Positions 55,601 to 64,000 are shown, numbered from the stretch's first letter. The stretch: DNA of 64,000 bases from DATKBT01 sp035546295 (GCA_035546295.1 DATKBT010000025.1:155141-219140), one strand, 5' to 3'. Numbers and translations are program-made. Notes: generated by a model from the sequence alone, not told the origin.

Positions 55601-55915
55601 TCGAGGCCTCCTTTCGAAGGTGAACCGGGCTCCACCACCCTACAGGACGGGCCCGCGCGGCCGTGCGGCGCGAAGGCTGTAGAGTCGACCGGCGAGGCGA
55701 CGGTGGCTCGATCCGTCGCGCGCGAAGCCCCACGGTCGGCTCCGAGGAGGACACCCGATGGTCTTTCCGCACCGCGCGGGCGACGGACGTTTGTCGCTCG
55801 GCGAGGCGTTCGCTTCCGCGGATGCCGGGCGCTGCGCGGCGGTGCGGTCAGATCGGGCAAGGCCCGACCGGTCGCGCCAAGGAGGTCCGAGACGAGGGAG
55901 CCTCTGGCGGTGATC
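55601..55915. other. Divergent gap between doxX and the oxidase operon
   Basis: 315 bases that should hold promoters in both directions. No convincing -35/-10 pair, repeat or hairpin was found; the coding frame of coxB is open through it but lacks protein character. Confidence 0.5.
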
Positions 55916-56953
55916 TCCGGCCGGCGACTTCCCGCGGCGCGGTCCGCCTCGCGCTCCGCCGCCTTCGGTGTCCTCGCCGCCCTGCTCCCCGCCATGCTCC
56001 CCGCCATGCTGCTCGGGGCCTGCTCCGGTCCGCAGTCGACGCTCGACCCTGCCGGCCGCGCCGCCGAGCAGATCGCGACCCTGTTCTGGTGGATGCTCGG
56101 GGGGGCGTCGCTGGTCTGGCTCGGGGTCATGGCGCTCGGCGTCTACGCGCTGCGCGCCCACCCCGACGAGTTCCCGAGCCGGAAGGCGAACCTGCTGATC
56201 GTGGGCGGCGGGGTCGGAGTGACCACGGTGGTGCTCGCCGCGCTGCTGGTCTACGGGTTGTGGCTGATGCCGGGGCTGGTCGCGGCGGCGCCGCCGGGGT
56301 CCCTGGTGATCTCGGTGTCGGGCGAGCAATGGTGGTGGCGGGTGCGTTACGAGCCGCCGGGCGAGGAGAGCTTCGAGCTCGCCAACGAGCTCCGCCTGCC
56401 GGTCGGCGAGCCGGCCGAGCTGCGGCTCGAGAGCCCCGACGTCGTCCATTCCTTCTGGATCCCCGCGCTCGCCGGCAAGGTGGACATGATCCCTGGGCGG
56501 GTCAACCGGCTGCTGCTCGAGCCGACCCGCACCGGCACCTTTCGCGGCGCCTGCGCCGAGTACTGCGGCGCCTCCCACGCGCTGATGAACTTCGAGGTGG
56601 TGGTCACCGAGCGGGCCGAGTACGAGCGCTGGCTCGACGCCCAGGCGGCGCCGGCGGCCGCCCCGAGCGGCGCCCTCGCGGCGCTTGGGGAACGCTCCTT
56701 CCTGGCGAACGGATGCGGCGCCTGCCACACCGTGCGCGGGACGCCGGCGGACGGCAGGGTCGGCCCCGACCTCACGCACGTGGCGAGCCGGCTGCGCATC
56801 GCGGCTGGCGTGCTGCCCACCGGCGCCGACGCCTTCGCACGCTGGGTGACGAACACCAAGGAGCTGAAGCCGGAGGCCCACATGCCCGCCTTCCGTATGC
56901 TCGACGAGGACGAGATCGCCGCGCTCGCCGCCTACCTCGAGGGACTCGAGTGA
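55916..56953 (+). CDS. coxB: Cytochrome c oxidase subunit II with C-terminal cytochrome c (caa3 type)
   Basis: 345 residues from a GTG with GAGGGAG upstream. A lipoprotein signal ends in LLGAC. Two membrane spans follow, then the CuA domain: VVHSFWIP and CAEYC-GASHALM (Cys213, Cys217, His221, Met224). The C-terminal about 95 residues carry a CGACH heme motif with the distal Met in AHMPAF. Electrons therefore enter through an attached cytochrome c. GTGA overlap with the next gene. Confidence 0.93.
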   Translation, partial: SGRRLPAARSASRSAAFGVLAALLPAMLPAMLLGACSGPQSTLDPAGRAAEQIATLFWWMLGGASLVWLGVMALGVYALRAHPDEFPSRKANLLIVGGGVGVTTVVLAALLVYGLWLMPGLVAAAPPGSLVISVSGEQWWWRVRYEPPGEESFELANELRLPVGEPAELRLESPDVVHSFWIPALAGKVDMIPGRVNRLLLEPTRTGTFRGACAEYCGASHALMNFEVVVTERAEYERWLDAQAAPAAAPSGALAALGERSFLANGCGACHTVRGTPADGRVGPDLTHVASRLRIAAGVLPTGADAFARWVTNTKELKPEAHMPAFRMLDEDEIAALAAYLEGLE

Positions 56954-59490
56954 ACAAGACCGCGCCGGGCGATCCGGAGCCGAAACGCGGTCCGATCGAC
57001 CCTGAGGTGCGCCGCGCCCAGGAGGAGCGACTGCTCGAGGCGTGGCGGACGCCGACCGGATGGCGCTACTGGTCGGCGGTCAACAACTCCGAAGTCGGCT
57101 TCTGGTACACCTGCGCCGCCCTCTTGTTCTTCCTGTTCGGCGGAGTGCTGGCCCTGCTCATGCGGGTCCAGCTCGCGCGCCCGGGCAACGAGTTCCTCTC
57201 CGCCGAGCTCTACAACCAGGTCTTCACCCTGCACGGCTCGGTGATGATGTTCCTGTTCGCGGTGCCCATCCTCGAGGCCTTCTCGATCATGGTGCTGCCC
57301 GAGATGCTGGGAGCTCGCGACCTGCCGTTCCCGCGGCTCTCGGCGTACGGCTTCTGGAGCTTCGTCATCGGCGGCATCTTCGTCTGCGGCTCGATCTTCT
57401 TCGGCGCCGCGCCCGCGGGCGGCTGGTTCATGTACCCGCCGCTGACCACCAGCTTCCAGCCCGGCATCGGCGCCGACATCTGGCTGCTCGGGCTCAGCTT
57501 CATCGAGGTGGCGTCGATCGCGGCCGCGGTCGAGCTCATCGTCGGCGTGCTCAAGTGCCGTCCCCCCGGCATGCGCATCAACCTGATCCCGCTGTACTCC
57601 TGGTACATCCTCGTGGTGGCGGTGATGATTCTGTTCGCCTTCCCGCCGCTGATCGCGGGCGATCTGCTGATGGAGCTCGAGCGGGCGCTCGACTGGCCGT
57701 TCTTCGACGCTTCGCGCGGCGGCGACCCGCTGCTGTGGCAGCACCTGTTCTGGATCTTCGGGCACCCCGAGGTCTACATCGTCTTCCTGCCTTCGATCGC
57801 GCTGGTGGCGATGATGGTGCCGACCTTCGCGCGCACGCCGATGGTGGGCTACGGCTGGATCGTGCTGGCGGCGGTGGGCACGGGTTTCTTGAGCTTCGGT
57901 CTGTGGGTCCACCACATGTTCACCACTGGGCTTCCCGGGATCTCGCTCGGGCTGTTCTCAGCGGCTTCGGAGGCCGTGGCGATCCCCACCGGCGTGCAGA
58001 TCTTCTGCTTCATCGCCACGCTCCTGGTCGGCAAGGTGACGATGCGGGCGCCGATGCTCTACGTCTTCGGCGGGCTCGCCACGTTCGTCTGGGGCGGGCT
58101 CACCGGGGTGATGGTCGCGCTCGCGCCGTTCGACTTCCAGGCGCACGACACCTACTTCATCGTCAGCCACCTCCACTACGTGCTGATCGGCGGCACGATC
58201 TTCCCGATCCTGGGGGCGTTTCACTACTTCTTCCCGCTCGCCACCGGCAGGAAGCTCTCCGAGCGCCTGGGGCGCATCGCCTTCTGGGTCATCTTCGTCG
58301 GTTTCAACGTGACCTTCCTGCCGATGCACCTGAGCGGCCTGCGCGGCATGCCGCGGCGGGTGTTCACCTACCCCGAGGGGCTCGGCTTCGAAGGCTTCAA
58401 CCTGATCTCGAGCATCGGGGCCTTCGTCCTCGCCTCCGGCATCCTGATCTTCCTGGTCGACGTCGTGCGCCCGCGCAGGAACCAGCCCTACTCGGAGCGC
58501 AACCCGTGGGGAGCGGGGACGCTCGAGTGGCTGGCCGACATGCCCGACAAGCCCTGGGGCGTGCGCTCGATCCCCGAGATCGACGGTCGCTATCCGCTCT
58601 GGGATCAGGAACGCTTCATGCAGGACGTCGACGAGGGGCGGTTCTACCTGCCCGATGCCGCGGAGGGGAAGCGGGAGACGCTGGTGACCACGATCATCGA
58701 CGCCAAGCCGATCCAGTGTCTGCGGGTGCCGGGGCCGACCTTCGTGACCCTGGTGGCGGCGCTCTTCACCGGCGGGCTGTTCATCTTCTCGACCTACCAC
58801 CTGTGGTGGCCGGCGGGGATCTCGGGGGTCGGCGCGCTGGCCGCGATCCTCACCTGGCTATGGACGGGGACCGCCCTGATCCCGGAGAAGGACGAGAAGG
58901 ACGTCGGACTGGGAGAGACCCTTCCGCTCTACGCCTCGGGGCCGCGCTCGGTGGGATGGTGGGCGATGTTCATCACCATGCTCGGCGACATGACGGCGTT
59001 CGCTGCGCTGGTCTTCGGCTACTTCTTCTACTGGACGCGCCACGAGGACTTCCCCCCTGAGGGGGCGGGACCGGGCGTCCTCTGGCCGACCCTGGGCGCG
59101 GGTCTGCTGCTCGCCGCCTGGGGCCTCACGGTGCTCGCCCGCTGGCTCAACCGCCGGGACCGGCGGGTCCCGTTCCACCTGGCGCTCGCGCTCGCGGTCG
59201 CCGCGGCTGCCGGCGGTGTCACTTGCCTGGTGTGGGCGCCGCGGGTCACCGGGCTCGACCCCACCACCCACGTCTATCCCGCGATCGTGTGGGCGCTGGT
59301 GATCTGGGTCGTCGCGCACGTCGGCGCGGGGGTGGTGATGCTCGGCTACTGCATCGCGCGCGCGGCGGCCGGCAGGCTCACGGCGCGCTTCGACATCGAC
59401 ATCCAGAACGTGACCCTCTACTGGCACTTCGTGGCGATCACCGTGGCGGTCACGGTCGCCGTGATCTCGGGCTTCCCGCTGGTGGCATGA
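56950..59490 (+). CDS. coxA: Fused cytochrome c oxidase subunits I and III
   Basis: 846 residues. Subunit I section (to about residue 610): heme a ligand His95 in FTLHGSVM; CuB His272 with Tyr276 in GHPEVY; His321-His322 in VHHMFTTG; heme ligands His407 and His409 in SHLHY. Subunit III section follows from about 620, with ITMLGDMTAFAALVFGYFFYW and NVTLYWHFVAITVAV. Such coxA-coxC fusions are known from caa3 oxidases, for example in Thermus. Overlaps coxB (GTGA) and the next gene (ATGA). Confidence 0.93.
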   Translation: MNKTAPGDPEPKRGPIDPEVRRAQEERLLEAWRTPTGWRYWSAVNNSEVGFWYTCAALLFFLFGGVLALLMRVQLARPGNEFLSAELYNQVFTLHGSVMMFLFAVPILEAFSIMVLPEMLGARDLPFPRLSAYGFWSFVIGGIFVCGSIFFGAAPAGGWFMYPPLTTSFQPGIGADIWLLGLSFIEVASIAAAVELIVGVLKCRPPGMRINLIPLYSWYILVVAVMILFAFPPLIAGDLLMELERALDWPFFDASRGGDPLLWQHLFWIFGHPEVYIVFLPSIALVAMMVPTFARTPMVGYGWIVLAAVGTGFLSFGLWVHHMFTTGLPGISLGLFSAASEAVAIPTGVQIFCFIATLLVGKVTMRAPMLYVFGGLATFVWGGLTGVMVALAPFDFQAHDTYFIVSHLHYVLIGGTIFPILGAFHYFFPLATGRKLSERLGRIAFWVIFVGFNVTFLPMHLSGLRGMPRRVFTYPEGLGFEGFNLISSIGAFVLASGILIFLVDVVRPRRNQPYSERNPWGAGTLEWLADMPDKPWGVRSIPEIDGRYPLWDQERFMQDVDEGRFYLPDAAEGKRETLVTTIIDAKPIQCLRVPGPTFVTLVAALFTGGLFIFSTYHLWWPAGISGVGALAAILTWLWTGTALIPEKDEKDVGLGETLPLYASGPRSVGWWAMFITMLGDMTAFAALVFGYFFYWTRHEDFPPEGAGPGVLWPTLGAGLLLAAWGLTVLARWLNRRDRRVPFHLALALAVAAAAGGVTCLVWAPRVTGLDPTTHVYPAIVWALVIWVVAHVGAGVVMLGYCIARAAAGRLTARFDIDIQNVTLYWHFVAITVAVTVAVISGFPLVA

Positions 59491-59936
59491 GCGAGTCGAC
59501 GCAGCCGCACGCCGATCGCGCCGTCGCTTCGGCGGAGGACGTCGCCGGGGGCGACGCCGCCGCCGGCCCGCCCGAGCACGCCGAGAGCCTGTGGATGATC
59601 ACCATGGCGCCGCTGCTGTGGGCCGTGCACTTCCTGGCCTCCTACCTCACGGCCGCCATCTGGTGCGCTCGCTCGTGGACGCCGGGGGAGGGGCTCGGGC
59701 CGGTGCGAATCGCGATCCTGATCTATACCGTGATCGCGCTCGGAGGCATCGTCGCGGTCGCCGTGATCGGGCTGCGCCGCCACCAGCTCGGGACCGCCAC
59801 CGTGCCGCACGACTTCGACACGCCGGAGGACCGTCATCGCTTCCTCGGCTTCGCTACGCTCCTGCTCGCCGGGCTCAGCGGCGTCGCCACCCTCTTCGTG
59901 GGCGCGACAGCGGCGTTCTTCGAGAGCTGCCGATGA
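59487..59936 (+). CDS. Small membrane protein of the oxidase operon
   Basis: 149 residues with three hydrophobic segments (MAPLLWAVHFLASYLTAAIW, IAILIYTVIALGGIVAVAVIGL, ATLLLAGLSGVATLFVGATAAFF). The N-terminal 30 residues are acidic. It overlaps the coxA-coxC gene and ctaG by ATGA on both sides. No family name is recognised. The position suggests an accessory subunit or assembly factor. Confidence 0.7.
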   Translation: MSESTQPHADRAVASAEDVAGGDAAAGPPEHAESLWMITMAPLLWAVHFLASYLTAAIWCARSWTPGEGLGPVRIAILIYTVIALGGIVAVAVIGLRRHQLGTATVPHDFDTPEDRHRFLGFATLLLAGLSGVATLFVGATAAFFESCR

Positions 59937-60637
59937 GGCGCGCGCTCGCGACGAGCCCGAGAGCGGCCTCGGCGTGGGCGGGAGGCGCGGTGCTCGCCGC
60001 GGTCTGGCTCGGACCGCTGCCGGCGCTCGCCGAGACCTCGTTCGCCGCGCACATGGTGATCCACGTGTCGGTGGTCGCGATCGCGGCGCCGCTGCTGGCG
60101 ATCGGCGTCGCCGGCGGCCGTCTCGATCCGGTGCGTCACGCCCCGGTCCTGTTCGCTGCGGTGCCGGCATCGCTGCTCGAGCTGGTGGTGGTGTGGAGCT
60201 GGCATGCGCCGGCGCTGCACCGCACGGCGCGGGCGTCGCTCGGGGGCTTCGCGCTCGAGCAGGCTTCGTTCCTGATCGCCGGGCTCGCGGTCTGGCTCTC
60301 GGCGTTCGGCGGCGACTCCGCCGAGCGGCGCGAGCGGGCTGCGGCCGGCATGATCGGCCTGCTGCTGACCTCGATGCACATGACGCTGCTCGGCGCGCTG
60401 CTGGGTCTCGGCACTCGGCCGCTCTACCACACCTCCGAGATCCACGAGGGCGACGCGGGCGATCTCGGCGGCCTCGACCGGCTCGCCGACCAGCAACTCG
60501 GCGGTGCGCTCATGCTGCTCGCCGGAGGTCTGCCGTACCTGGCGGGCGGCCTGGTGCTCGCGCGCTCGCTCCTGCGCGACGAGGCAGGGGGCGGGACGCG
60601 ACGCCTCGCGCGGATTCGTGGGGGAGCCGAGCGGTGA
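59933..60637 (+). CDS. ctaG: CtaG, cytochrome c oxidase assembly protein of caa3 type
   Basis: 234 residues with about seven hydrophobic segments. HMVIHVSVVAIAAPLLAIG near the start, VVWSWHAPALHRTARAS and the SMHMTLLGALLGL block match the caa3-type CtaG family, whose conserved His residues are thought to handle copper. It sits among overlapping oxidase genes, which supports the call. Confidence 0.85.
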   Translation: MRRALATSPRAASAWAGGAVLAAVWLGPLPALAETSFAAHMVIHVSVVAIAAPLLAIGVAGGRLDPVRHAPVLFAAVPASLLELVVVWSWHAPALHRTARASLGGFALEQASFLIAGLAVWLSAFGGDSAERRERAAAGMIGLLLTSMHMTLLGALLGLGTRPLYHTSEIHEGDAGDLGGLDRLADQQLGGALMLLAGGLPYLAGGLVLARSLLRDEAGGGTRRLARIRGGAER

Positions 60638-61854
60638 GCGACGCACCGAAGGACACGAGCAGCGGACCCGAGAGCGGTCGGGCCGAGGACCCGGAGAAGG
60701 ATGCGGAGAAAGGCGCCGAGAAGGGGCTGAAGCACCGCCTGCTCGTGCTCGGCGCTGCCCTCGCCGTGATCCTGGGGATCGCGACGCTCGCGGGCGTCGC
60801 CGGCCTGGCGCCGGTGCGCGCCAGCTCCGAGCATTGGCCGGTCACCCGCTGGCTGCTCGACTTCTCCATGGGGCGCGCGGTGAGCACGCAATCGTTGGGC
60901 ATCCGCGAGCCGCCGCTCGACGACCCGGAGATGGTGCGGCGCGGCGCTGCGCACTACCAGATCGCATGTCTGGCCTGCCACGGCGGCCCGGGGGAGCCGC
61001 GCCAGCAGGTGCCGATGGCGATGACGCCGCGTCCGCCATACGTGCCGGTCGAGGTCGAGCGTTGGCGGCCGCGCGAGCTCTTCTTCATCGTCCGGCACGG
61101 GATCAAGCTCACGGCGATGCCCGCTTGGCCCGCGGACGGCCGCGACGACGAGGTCTGGTCGATGGTGGCCTTCCTGCTCGAGCTGCCGGAGCTCGACGCC
61201 GAGCGCTATCGGGCGCTCGCTTTCGGCGAGGCCACGGAGGAGGGCACGGACGAGGGCACGATCGAGGGCGGACAGGAGGTCACGCTCTCCTTCGCGCCTC
61301 CCGAGGGGCTCGACGCCTCACTGGTGAGCCTGTGCTCGCGCTGCCATGGTAGCGGCGGGCGCGGTCGGGAGGGGGTGGCGCCGAGGCTCGCCGGGCAACG
61401 CGCCGAGTACCTCTACCACTCGCTGAGCGCCTACGCGACGGGCGAACGGCCGAGCGGCACGATGACCATGGTCGCGGCCGAGCTGAGCGTCGACGACGCG
61501 CGCCGGCTCACCGCCTACTACGCCGGCCTGCCGCCGCCGCGCACCTCGGTCGCCGGTGCGGCGCCGGCGGCGGAGGCCTCGGAGCGCGGCAGCGAGATCG
61601 CGCATCTCGGCCTGCCGCACCAGAAGGTGCCGTCGTGTGCAGACTGCCACGGCCCCGGCGACGGTCCCCGCAACCCGCGCTACCCGCGGCTGGCGGGTCA
61701 GGACGCGGAGTACCTGGAGCGGCAGCTCCACCTGTTCAAGGCCGGGGTCCGCGGCGGCACGCAGTACGCGCGCATCATGAACGAGGTGGCGTCCGGGCTC
61801 GAACCGGAACAGATGCGCGAGGTGTCCCAGTATTACGCGGCGATCGGCGAATGA
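60634..61854 (+). CDS. Membrane-anchored triheme cytochrome c
   Basis: 406 residues. An N-terminal anchor (HRLLVLGAALAVILGIATLAGVAGL) follows a charged start. Three CxxCH sites are present: CLACH (about residue 112), CSRCH (about 233) and CADCH (about 335). Each sits in its own class I cytochrome domain; the second and third domains resemble the two halves of c4-type cytochromes (APRLAGQRAEYLYHSL, YPRLAGQDAEYLERQL). It likely passes electrons to the caa3 oxidase. GTG start, GTGA overlap with ctaG. Confidence 0.88.
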   Translation: MSDAPKDTSSGPESGRAEDPEKDAEKGAEKGLKHRLLVLGAALAVILGIATLAGVAGLAPVRASSEHWPVTRWLLDFSMGRAVSTQSLGIREPPLDDPEMVRRGAAHYQIACLACHGGPGEPRQQVPMAMTPRPPYVPVEVERWRPRELFFIVRHGIKLTAMPAWPADGRDDEVWSMVAFLLELPELDAERYRALAFGEATEEGTDEGTIEGGQEVTLSFAPPEGLDASLVSLCSRCHGSGGRGREGVAPRLAGQRAEYLYHSLSAYATGERPSGTMTMVAAELSVDDARRLTAYYAGLPPPRTSVAGAAPAAEASERGSEIAHLGLPHQKVPSCADCHGPGDGPRNPRYPRLAGQDAEYLERQLHLFKAGVRGGTQYARIMNEVASGLEPEQMREVSQYYAAIGE

Positions 61855-61904
61855 CGCGCGGGGATTCGAGCGGAGCAGGTCTGGCGGCTGCGCGAGTTAT
61901 TGGA

Positions 61905-62351
61905 TCACGCCGGCGGGGCGGCGGTCCCCTCCAGATCCAACGTATCGAGGATCACGCACTCGCGGACAGATCCTCGACCGTCGCAGGATGCGGTGAGTCG
62001 CTCGAGGGAGGCCGCGATCTGCTCCAGGTCGCTGATGTTCCGCCGTACGTCGCCGAGCTTCTGCTGAACCCGTTCCCGCACGTCGAGTGCGGTCGCATCC
62101 GGCGTGGCGCGCAGGCTCAGCAGGTCCCGGATCTCTTCGAGCGAAAAACCCAGGTCCTGGGTACGGCGGATGAAGCGAAGCCGGCGAAGCGCCTGCTCCG
62201 AGAACATCCGGTAGCCGGACGAGGTGTCCCTCGGCGCCGGCTCGAGGAGACCGACGCGTTCGTAGTACCGCACGGTCTCGACGCTGACGCCTGCCCGGCA
62301 GGCGACTTCTCCGATGCGGAGGGTGGCGTGTCTGGTCGGCATTGGATCCAT
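61905..62351 (-). CDS. MerR-family transcriptional regulator
   Basis: 148 residues. DNA-binding region RIGEVACRAGVSVETVRYYERVGLLEPAPR with the next helix RMFSEQALRRLRFIRRTQDLGFSLEEIRDLLSL. The C-terminal C-x8-C (SCDGRGSVREC) matches the metal-binding loop of MerR/ZntR/CueR regulators. The third Cys that usually opens the dimer helix is not present at the expected place (LRATPDATALD). The start may be 62351 or 62342. A 16-base palindrome upstream is the likely operator. Confidence 0.88.
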   Translation of the reverse strand: MDPMPTRHATLRIGEVACRAGVSVETVRYYERVGLLEPAPRDTSSGYRMFSEQALRRLRFIRRTQDLGFSLEEIRDLLSLRATPDATALDVRERVQQKLGDVRRNISDLEQIAASLERLTASCDGRGSVRECVILDTLDLEGTAAPPA

Positions 62352-62376
62352 GGCTGTAGCGAGCCCCTTCGGCGAT

Positions 62377-62392
62377 AGTGAGTATACTCACT
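62377..62392. promoter_or_regulatory. 16-bp perfect palindrome, likely MerR operator
   Basis: AGTGAGTATACTCACT lies between the divergent merR and nucleotidyltransferase genes. It contains TATACT, a near-consensus -10 box, placed so that transcription to the right would begin a few bases before the ATG at 62397 (possibly leaderless). Confidence 0.6.
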
Positions 62393-62396
62393 AGAT

Positions 62397-63116
62397 ATGC
62401 CAGAGCCTCCTCCCGAGTGGGAACGCGTCCTCGAGGCCGCCTCGCGCCTCCAGGAGCTCGTCCCCGACGCCGTGCTGATCGGCGGTACGGCGGCCGCCCA
62501 CCACGCCGGCCATAGGCGGTCCTTCGGCGACGACCACCTCGTGAGCGACTTGCGGCTGCGGTTCGACGCCGTGCTCCAGGCGCTCGAGGACACCGAGGGC
62601 TGGATCACAGCCCGCGTCAAGCGGCCGGTCCTGATCCTGGGATCGCTCGACGGCGTCGAGACCGGGGTGCGCAACCTGGTTCGGCGCCGGCCTCTCGAGG
62701 TCGAGGAGGTCTCCGTCGGATCCCGGAAGGTCCGGGTCCCGACCCTCGAGGAGATGGCGCGCATCAAGGCCTGGCTCTGCCTGATCCGCAACGCCACCGG
62801 CGACTACCTGGACTTCGTCGCGCTCGCGGAGCGTCTGGGCCCGGGCGCCGCGGCCGAGGTCGTGCTGTCGATGGACGAGTACTACGCCGATCAGCTGGGC
62901 GAAGGCGGCCGTCGCGTCGCGACGCAGGTGGCCAAGCAGCTCGCCGAGCCCCGGCCCGACGATCTGGCGGAAGTCGACCTGCGTTTCTACCGCCGGCTCG
63001 ACCGCCGGTGGCACGACTGGGGCGCAGTCACCGACGCCTGCAGGCGGGTGTCCGTGCGCGTGCTCGAGCGGACGGTCGCCCAGGGGAAGCAAGAGGACCT
63101 GGAGGAGGACGGATGA
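62397..63116 (+). CDS. Nucleotidyltransferase-like protein, possible toxin
   Basis: 239 residues. The VLIGGTAAAHHAGHRRSFGDDHLVSDLR segment has the Gly-Gly and spaced acidic residues of the minimal nucleotidyltransferase fold as in AbiEii-like toxins. Later EEMARIKAWLCLIRNATGDYLDFVALAERLG matches the helical part of the same group. The next gene, overlapping by ATGA, encodes an XRE-type DNA-binding protein. Toxin-antitoxin pairing is inferred; an RNA- or protein-modifying housekeeping role is possible. Confidence 0.65.
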   Translation: MPEPPPEWERVLEAASRLQELVPDAVLIGGTAAAHHAGHRRSFGDDHLVSDLRLRFDAVLQALEDTEGWITARVKRPVLILGSLDGVETGVRNLVRRRPLEVEEVSVGSRKVRVPTLEEMARIKAWLCLIRNATGDYLDFVALAERLGPGAAAEVVLSMDEYYADQLGEGGRRVATQVAKQLAEPRPDDLAEVDLRFYRRLDRRWHDWGAVTDACRRVSVRVLERTVAQGKQEDLEEDG

Positions 63117-63625
63117 TCCATCGCCACCTCGACATTCCCGGCGAGCTCTCGGTGCGCGAGCTCCCGCTCGCAGCTCTCCACGACCTGCTCGAACGCGGTG
63201 ATCTCGACGATTGGCGACCACTCCTGCGGGAGATCGAGGAGCGCCCCAACGGCGAGGTCGCAAAGGAGGTCGCGCGCCTGATCGACGCCTACCCGATGTA
63301 TGGAACGTCGCCGCTGCTCCGGGGGTGGCTCGAGCGCTGCCGTCACCGCCTCCTTCCGTCACGTCGTGAGCCGTACGAGGTGCTGTCGCTGGCTGGCCTG
63401 CGGCGGGCGTTGGGACGAACCCAGGCCGATGTGGCGAGATCGCTCGGCATCTCCCAGTCCGATTACTCGAAGCTCGAGCGGCGCAAGGACGTTCGCGTCT
63501 CGACGCTGCGATCGGTGGCCACGGCGCTCGGCGGAGTGCTCCGGCTCGCGATCGATCTGCCGCAGCGCAGCGTCGAGGCCCAGATCGGCAGCGCCGACGA
63601 GACCGCTCAGAACCGAGGCTCGTAG
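63113..63625 (+). CDS. XRE-family helix-turn-helix protein, possible antitoxin
   Basis: 170 residues. The C-terminal HTH is clear: LRRALGRTQADVARSLGISQSDYSKLERRKDVRVSTLRSVATALGG. The N-terminal 90 residues (LAALHDLLERGDLDDWRPLLREIEERPNGEVAKEVARLIDAYP) are helical and may hold the partner-binding part. It overlaps the nucleotidyltransferase gene by ATGA. The order toxin-then-antitoxin is the reverse of the AbiE layout. Confidence 0.75.
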   Translation: MIHRHLDIPGELSVRELPLAALHDLLERGDLDDWRPLLREIEERPNGEVAKEVARLIDAYPMYGTSPLLRGWLERCRHRLLPSRREPYEVLSLAGLRRALGRTQADVARSLGISQSDYSKLERRKDVRVSTLRSVATALGGVLRLAIDLPQRSVEAQIGSADETAQNRGS

Positions 63626-63784
63626 CGGCCCGACTCCCCTGACCCAGGCGATGCTGCGCGCCCGGCCCTCCGGGTAGATCGCCGGCGCCGCCCCCGCTGG
63701 ACCAGAGGTTGCCGCTCGCAGTGGGCGAGAAGTCGAGGTCGAAGAAGCGGGCGAGCGGGTAGAGGTCACCGGAATGCCGTACAT
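63626..63784 (-). pseudogene. Possible gene fragment read on the minus strand
   Basis: On the minus strand one frame reads GDLYPLARFFDLDFSPTASG and then NLWSSGGG, which looks protein-like, but it is short, lacks a start, and is cut off where the repeat copy at 63785 begins. It may be the end of a gene broken by the repeat, or chance. Confidence 0.25.
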
Positions 63785-64000
63785 CTAGATCGACTAGGCC
63801 AGCAGGAAGTTCCCAACGCGGTCAAAGTTCGATCTAAGCAGCACCCAAACGACCTGGAATCAACGATTTCAGGCCTAGTCGACCTGAGTCCGCGCCGCTT
63901 GCGGCGCTTGGGCGGGGAACACGAGCTAGCGGGCTCGTGGCATGACCGCGCCTCGCCCCCGCCGCTCGTTGGGGAGTGGTGACCACCACGAGCCAGCTAG
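63785..64000 (+). repeat. Structured intergenic repeat, copy F (reaches window end)
   Basis: Nearly identical to copy B at 5632, with the head CTAGATCGACTAGGCC facing GGCCTAGTCGACCT, the GCGCCGC-TTG-CGGCGC hairpin, and a tail hairpin from CTAGCGGGCTCGTGG to CCACGAGCCAGCTAG. The last base of the window lies in the closing CTAG. Confidence 0.85.

Overview
The window reads as one stretch of chromosome from a very GC-rich Gram-negative bacterium. An acidobacterial relative is the best guess (inference). The pointers are a long MacB-type orphan permease of the kind expanded in Acidobacteriota, a caa3-type oxidase locus, housekeeping operons with GTGA/ATGA overlaps at most junctions, and abundant GTG/TTG starts. 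No rRNA, tRNA, CRISPR array or intact transposase was recognised.

Layout. 1-7228: fatty-acid synthesis cluster on the plus strand (DUF177/YceD, rpmF, plsX, fabH, fabD, fabG, acpP, fabF). 7291-24379: a 17-kb plus-strand aro-his-trp superoperon: a fused aroD-aroE gene, the complete histidine pathway (hisZ, G, D, C, B, H, A, F, IE) and the complete tryptophan branch (trpEG fusion, D, C, F, B, A). In front of it are a near-consensus promoter, a short open frame ending in WWAHVH, and a strong terminator hairpin. This has the form of a ribosome-mediated attenuator that would sense both Trp and His, and it is the most interesting signal in the window. 24426-33048: an EamA permease, an ECF sigma factor with a FecR/DUF3352 membrane partner, and two ABC-2 exporter modules. 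33713-43683: mostly minus-strand metabolic genes (sirtuin, neutral-ceramidase-like enzyme with a decayed AMMECR1 remnant behind it, R2-like di-metal oxidase with a small partner, SDR with Phe for the catalytic Tyr, MenB/BadI-like hydratase, threonine-dehydratase-like enzyme). 43829-52079: SppA protease, an exported TPR-CHAT protein and a large MacB-like permease. 52319-55600: ArsR regulator, unknown protein, ChrA transporter, DoxX. 55916-61854: caa3 oxidase operon (coxB with cytochrome c, coxA-coxC fusion, small membrane protein, ctaG, triheme cytochrome c). 61905-63625: MerR regulator divergent from a nucleotidyltransferase/XRE pair.

The spaces between genes hold a second layer. A structured repeat of about 200-320 bp occurs five times, always just 3' of a gene. 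A separate 289-bp element has perfect 19-bp terminal inverted repeats. Several large hairpins lie elsewhere. Nearly all of these structures begin or end at CTAG, a tetranucleotide normally scarce in bacterial DNA, which suggests a common insertion or processing history.

Functions are assigned from motifs read by eye. No database search or folding program was run.
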